Below are positions 30,686 through 33,480 of a DNA stretch of 33,480 bases, one piece after another. The DNA lies in assembly GCA_937921775.1 (NCBI GenBank), contig CAKZUK010000105.1, positions 1-33,480 of the forward strand, written 5' to 3'. A program made the position numbers and the translations under genes. Origin of the DNA: an uncultured Saprospiraceae bacterium (GTDB lineage Bacteria; Bacteroidota; Bacteroidia; Chitinophagales; Saprospiraceae). Every line of letters starts with the position of its first letter. Within the stretch, counting starts at the first letter, position 1. The notes beneath the pieces are model-generated. The model was given only the letters and a program-made list of their open reading frames with translations, was not told the DNA's origin and did not search any database.

Positions 30686-31978
30686 TTAATTTCTAATACT
30701 TAATAATTCTGTTTCCAATGCTAGTTTAGTATTTTCTTCATCAGTCGTTAAAGTTGCATTCAGTAAATTATTGTTTTCGTAAGGATCGCTAGTTAAGTGG
30801 TACAACTCTTCATCTCCATTTACATTAACAATAAGTTTATATGCTCCATTACTTATTGCCCATAAATCATCTGTTCCGTCATTCATTTCTGAATACTGAA
30901 AATCTCTATGTACAGTTTCATTACTCAAAAGTGTTTTAAAACTTTTGCTATCATGAATTTCAGAAGTGCTGACTCCTGCCAAATCAGCGATGGTACTAAA
31001 AATATCGGTGCTACAAATTAAGCTATTATCTTCTCCAGTTCGGCTCACACCCGTTCCGGAAATAAACATAGGGACATTTATCCCACCTTGATATAAACTA
31101 CCCTTGACCGTATTACTTGAAAAAGGAGCTTGAGCAACTTGGTTAGGTGTTCCATTGTCTCCCAAGAAAACAATAATCGTATTGTCCAAGTCCTCCTGAG
31201 GTATTCCTTCCAACAGTTTTCCGATTTGATAATCCATGGCTTCTATAGCGGCCATGTAGTATGGCATAGGCTCCAATCCATCGGTATAATCAGGTAGATC
31301 ACCTTGCGAATGCATTTCACTTGGTGGTACGTGAAATGGCGTATGAGGAGCGTTATATGCTAGCCAGAGAAACCAAGGTTTGGATTGATTGCTAATCCAG
31401 TCGATTGATAAATCAGTAAACACCTTTGAAGTATATTCAGTTTGAAGACTAGCTAAATCATCTTCGGTCAATTGCCATTGAAAATAATTTTGAGTAGCAC
31501 CTCGAATTAGTCCAGCATAGTAATCAATTCCGAAAGACTCAGGCTTGGTATTTGTATTCTCACCAGACAAATGCCATTTACCTACGACTGCAGTGGTGTA
31601 GGCATTGCTTGTTTCTTCATTAATGTATTTTTGTAAGGTTTTTTCTGTTTGACTTAATTCATCATTTGCCCATTTGACCCCAGTTCTGTAACCATACTTT
31701 CCTGTAATTATGGATGCTCTAGTTGGAGAACAGGTAGGGTTAACCCAAAGATTATTAAAAACTAATCCATCATTTCTTAGTTGATCAAGATTTGGTGTAG
31801 TGGCTTTGATGCTGCCTTCAAGAAAACCTTGACTCGCATCTTTACCCATGTCGTCTGCTATTATTAATAGAATATTTGGAGCATCTGGAGTTTCAGGAAT
31901 ATTGCCATTGTCAGAGTCATCACTTTTACCACAAGCATAGATAAGTACTACGAAAAAGAGAAAATGTAAATATTTCAT
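30686..31978 (-). CDS. Type I sulfatase (formylglycine-dependent), lipoprotein
   Basis: 430 residues with lipobox YAC (Cys16) followed by GKSDDSDNG, an acidic stretch that suggests surface export. The sulfatase core is clear: NILLIIADDMG (35-45, metal-binding DD), CSPTRASIITG at 83-93 with Cys83 in the C-x-P-x-R motif that is oxidised to formylglycine, GKWHLSG at about 131, HTPFHVPPSEM, and FLGDNGTPN (metal-binding DN). The variant first motif ADDMGKDAS replaces the usual ADDLGYGD, so the subfamily may be distant. It cleaves sulfate esters from a carbohydrate or other substrate that cannot be named from sequence. Activity needs a maturase; none is in this window. It leads a two-gene unit with a lipoprotein. 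Confidence 0.92.
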   Translation of the reverse strand: MKYLHFLFFVVLIYACGKSDDSDNGNIPETPDAPNILLIIADDMGKDASQGFLEGSIKATTPNLDQLRNDGLVFNNLWVNPTCSPTRASIITGKYGYRTGVKWANDELSQTEKTLQKYINEETSNAYTTAVVGKWHLSGENTNTKPESFGIDYYAGLIRGATQNYFQWQLTEDDLASLQTEYTSKVFTDLSIDWISNQSKPWFLWLAYNAPHTPFHVPPSEMHSQGDLPDYTDGLEPMPYYMAAIEAMDYQIGKLLEGIPQEDLDNTIIVFLGDNGTPNQVAQAPFSSNTVKGSLYQGGINVPMFISGTGVSRTGEDNSLICSTDIFSTIADLAGVSTSEIHDSKSFKTLLSNETVHRDFQYSEMNDGTDDLWAISNGAYKLIVNVNGDEELYHLTSDPYENNNLLNATLTTDEENTKLALETELLSIRN

Positions 31979-32134
31979 TCGTTATTTTTATTGATTAAAT
32001 TGAACAGCTGCTTACCTGATGGAGAGATGTTTTGATTTTTATCAGGGTTTTAAGTTTTAATGAATTTAATTCTTAGGGTATTCGGTCGTCGCAAGCGAGG
32101 GCCATTACGGTTAAAATTTTGATTCACACAGAAA

Positions 32135-33106
32135 CTAATCTACCAATATTTTTTCTTGCTCAGAAACATCTTTTATGTGGTTTAACACTCTGTCGTGAAT
32201 TTTATGGATAATCATATTCGACCACAATCGCCAGTAAAAATCTGGCTTAATATTATGGTAATACCAAGTTGTGCCTTCCAATTCAACCGTTCCATTGCCT
32301 AAGTCACTTATTTTGAATTGGCCTTTTTTGGAAACAAAATAATCGTGTAGATGAGGAGAATTGACATCCCAGAAACTTATCTCTTTTAAAGGTTCTGGTT
32401 GTTGGACTACCTCAAAGGTAAGAAGTTTATTTTCATCCCATTTTGTTATTGGTTCCACAAAATCCCCTGTATTGAATTGGCAATACCTAATCGCTCCAAT
32501 GCCATGACCTTCGATTCTCGATTTGATGGGATATGAAATACCGACTTTGAATATTAGTTCTTCAGGTTTGTTGAGTTCCGGAAAGGCGATGACATTTTTC
32601 CATATCGTTTCGGGGCTTGCCTTGATGATCGTTTTGGAAATGACAGGTTTTACTGTAGGAATTCGTTTACTTTCGTTAAATGCGCTTAGTGGGATCAAAA
32701 CGACCAGCAATAGTATCGCATTGACTGCCTGATTAGGTTTTTTATTACTAATCGAATAGCCAATTAATGTCCCAATCCAAGTCAAAAGAATCGCAAAGGG
32801 TGCTGCCATTCCAATACAAATTAATCCTTCAATAGCAAACACGATCAGACCGCAAGTGAATATCAATAAAGTTAGAAATCCAACTCGGCGAGCTTGCTTG
32901 GGAGATATTTCGTTATCATATGCCAAAATAATAGTTGAACACAAACCCATCAATAAGGGGATTAGAACAAACAACGCAATCCCGTATTCTCCAATTCCAT
33001 AAATTGACCAAAAAGCAAGCGGAGTGCATAACATTAAACTTATTGAAACAGCGATCCATTTTCTTGTGCTAAAATCCTTCCTTGCTATACTCTTTAGTAT
33101 TTTCAT
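32135..33106 (-). CDS. Four-TM membrane protein fused to an SRPBCC (START-like) domain
   Basis: 323 residues. The first half has four transmembrane helices (about 17-39, 42-62, 77-99, 103-121, with another hydrophobic stretch near 127-145) and short loops. The second half, from about 155, has the SRPBCC/polyketide-cyclase pattern: VISKTIIKASPETIWKNVIAF, GIGAIRYCQFNTGDFVEPIT, WDENKLLTFEV and GNGTVELEGTTWYYHNIKP. The SRPBCC fold binds hydrophobic ligands in a pocket; joined to a membrane domain it may handle a lipid-like molecule, but no reaction is known. It is not clearly in an operon: the sulfatase gene on the same strand starts 157 bases downstream. Confidence 0.75.
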   Translation of the reverse strand: MKILKSIARKDFSTRKWIAVSISLMLCTPLAFWSIYGIGEYGIALFVLIPLLMGLCSTIILAYDNEISPKQARRVGFLTLLIFTCGLIVFAIEGLICIGMAAPFAILLTWIGTLIGYSISNKKPNQAVNAILLLVVLIPLSAFNESKRIPTVKPVISKTIIKASPETIWKNVIAFPELNKPEELIFKVGISYPIKSRIEGHGIGAIRYCQFNTGDFVEPITKWDENKLLTFEVVQQPEPLKEISFWDVNSPHLHDYFVSKKGQFKISDLGNGTVELEGTTWYYHNIKPDFYWRLWSNMIIHKIHDRVLNHIKDVSEQEKILVD

Positions 33107-33480
33107 AGTAACATTTAGATTTTGAATAAGCAGCTAATATACGATGTCTATTTTGTTTTTACTTTATTCGCTACTTTCTTTTAATTGAAATCCGGAGAGG
33201 AGTTGGAGGGAATGTTATGTAAGTAAGTGTTTGGGCAAAATCATTTAAGGCAAAGTATGAACTCAAAAATAAGTCAAATCGTCTATAAATAACCCAAATG
33301 AATTAAGCTAATTGCAATCGTATTGTAGGTGCCATGACAAAAGATTCCAAACCATAAATTCCGATTGAAGTATAATTAAAGCCCGTGATAAGCAGCTCCA
33401 GCCACGAAGGCATTAATGGCATCTGCAATCAAATTCAACAAATAGATCCAAAACTGGAAAGAAGATGGACTGCTTTATGA
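33107..33480. other. Right-edge non-coding stretch
   Basis: 374 bases to the window edge. TAAGTGTTTGGGCAAAAT (33224-33241) is a two-mismatch copy of the terminal repeat at 24947-25109. A short minus-strand frame (33376-33474) translates to a sequence weakly like the ZIP metal-transporter motif, with an in-frame stop beside it. No gene is supported. Confidence 0.35.
33224..33241. repeat. Degenerate terminal-repeat motif
   Basis: TAAGTGTTTGGGCAAAAT matches the consensus end TAAGTGCTTGGACAAAAT at 16 of 18 bases and is TA-flanked. No matching second end lies in the window, so it may be a decayed copy or chance. Confidence 0.35.

Noticed and set aside
33376-33474. Minus-strand fragment reading LLNLIADAINAFVAGAAY, faintly like ZIP metal transporters
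   Set aside because: In-frame stop at its upstream side, and the key His-Asn and Asp positions are absent; too short to support, and the window ends here.

Overview
The window (33,480 bases, AT-rich) looks like chromosomal DNA from a member of the Bacteroidota. The evidence is two intact genes and one remnant carrying type IX secretion (T9SS) C-terminal sorting domains, SprB-like repeats, many SPII lipoproteins (several with an acidic stretch after the Cys typical of surface lipoproteins in this phylum), sparse Shine-Dalgarno sequences and several TAnnTTTG-type -7 boxes. The membrane-anchored pentapeptide-repeat protein at 25.2-26.5 kb and the CRTAC1-type FG-GAP protein would fit Saprospiria-like lineages, but that is an inference. 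I see no rRNA, tRNA, CRISPR array, phage module or intact transposase.

Layout. 0-6.3 kb: an S41-type protease lipoprotein (minus), a 1,138-residue FG-GAP/ASPIC-UnbV lipoprotein (plus) and a small outer-membrane beta-barrel protein with a strong terminator. 6.3-9.6 kb: an unrecognised 183-residue protein flanked by short inverted repeats, an orphan T9SS sorting-domain remnant, a lipoprotein made of two ABM-like plus two NTF2-like domains, and a tandem duplication of the 3' end of the next gene. 9.6-17.7 kb: two paralogous AraC regulators bracket a glutamate/aspartate-type symporter, a secreted OB-fold T9SS substrate, a four-TM protein, a beta-barrel protein and a surface lipoprotein; a LamG/SprB T9SS substrate follows.

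17.8-20.4 kb is the most interesting part. A divergent Lgt-like membrane protein that lacks key Lgt residues (TTG start), a multi-cysteine radical SAM enzyme of the tetraether-lipid-synthase (Tes, MJ0619) type, and a 65-residue two-TM protein are co-directional and end at one terminator. This suggests a lipid-tail modification cassette. 20.6-24.9 kb is a GH78 alpha-L-rhamnosidase plus GH28-type beta-helix pair for rhamnose-containing pectin-like glycans, without SusC/SusD. It is followed by a 163-bp TA-flanked inverted-repeat element (MITE-like), whose terminal motif recurs at the left edge and, degenerate, near the right edge of the window.

25.2-33.1 kb: the pentapeptide-repeat membrane protein, three unrecognised lipoproteins (two translationally adjacent), a yhhN (lysoplasmalogenase-family) gene split by a one-base frameshift, a sulfatase with a downstream lipoprotein, and a four-TM/SRPBCC fusion. 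The last ~370 bases hold no supported gene.
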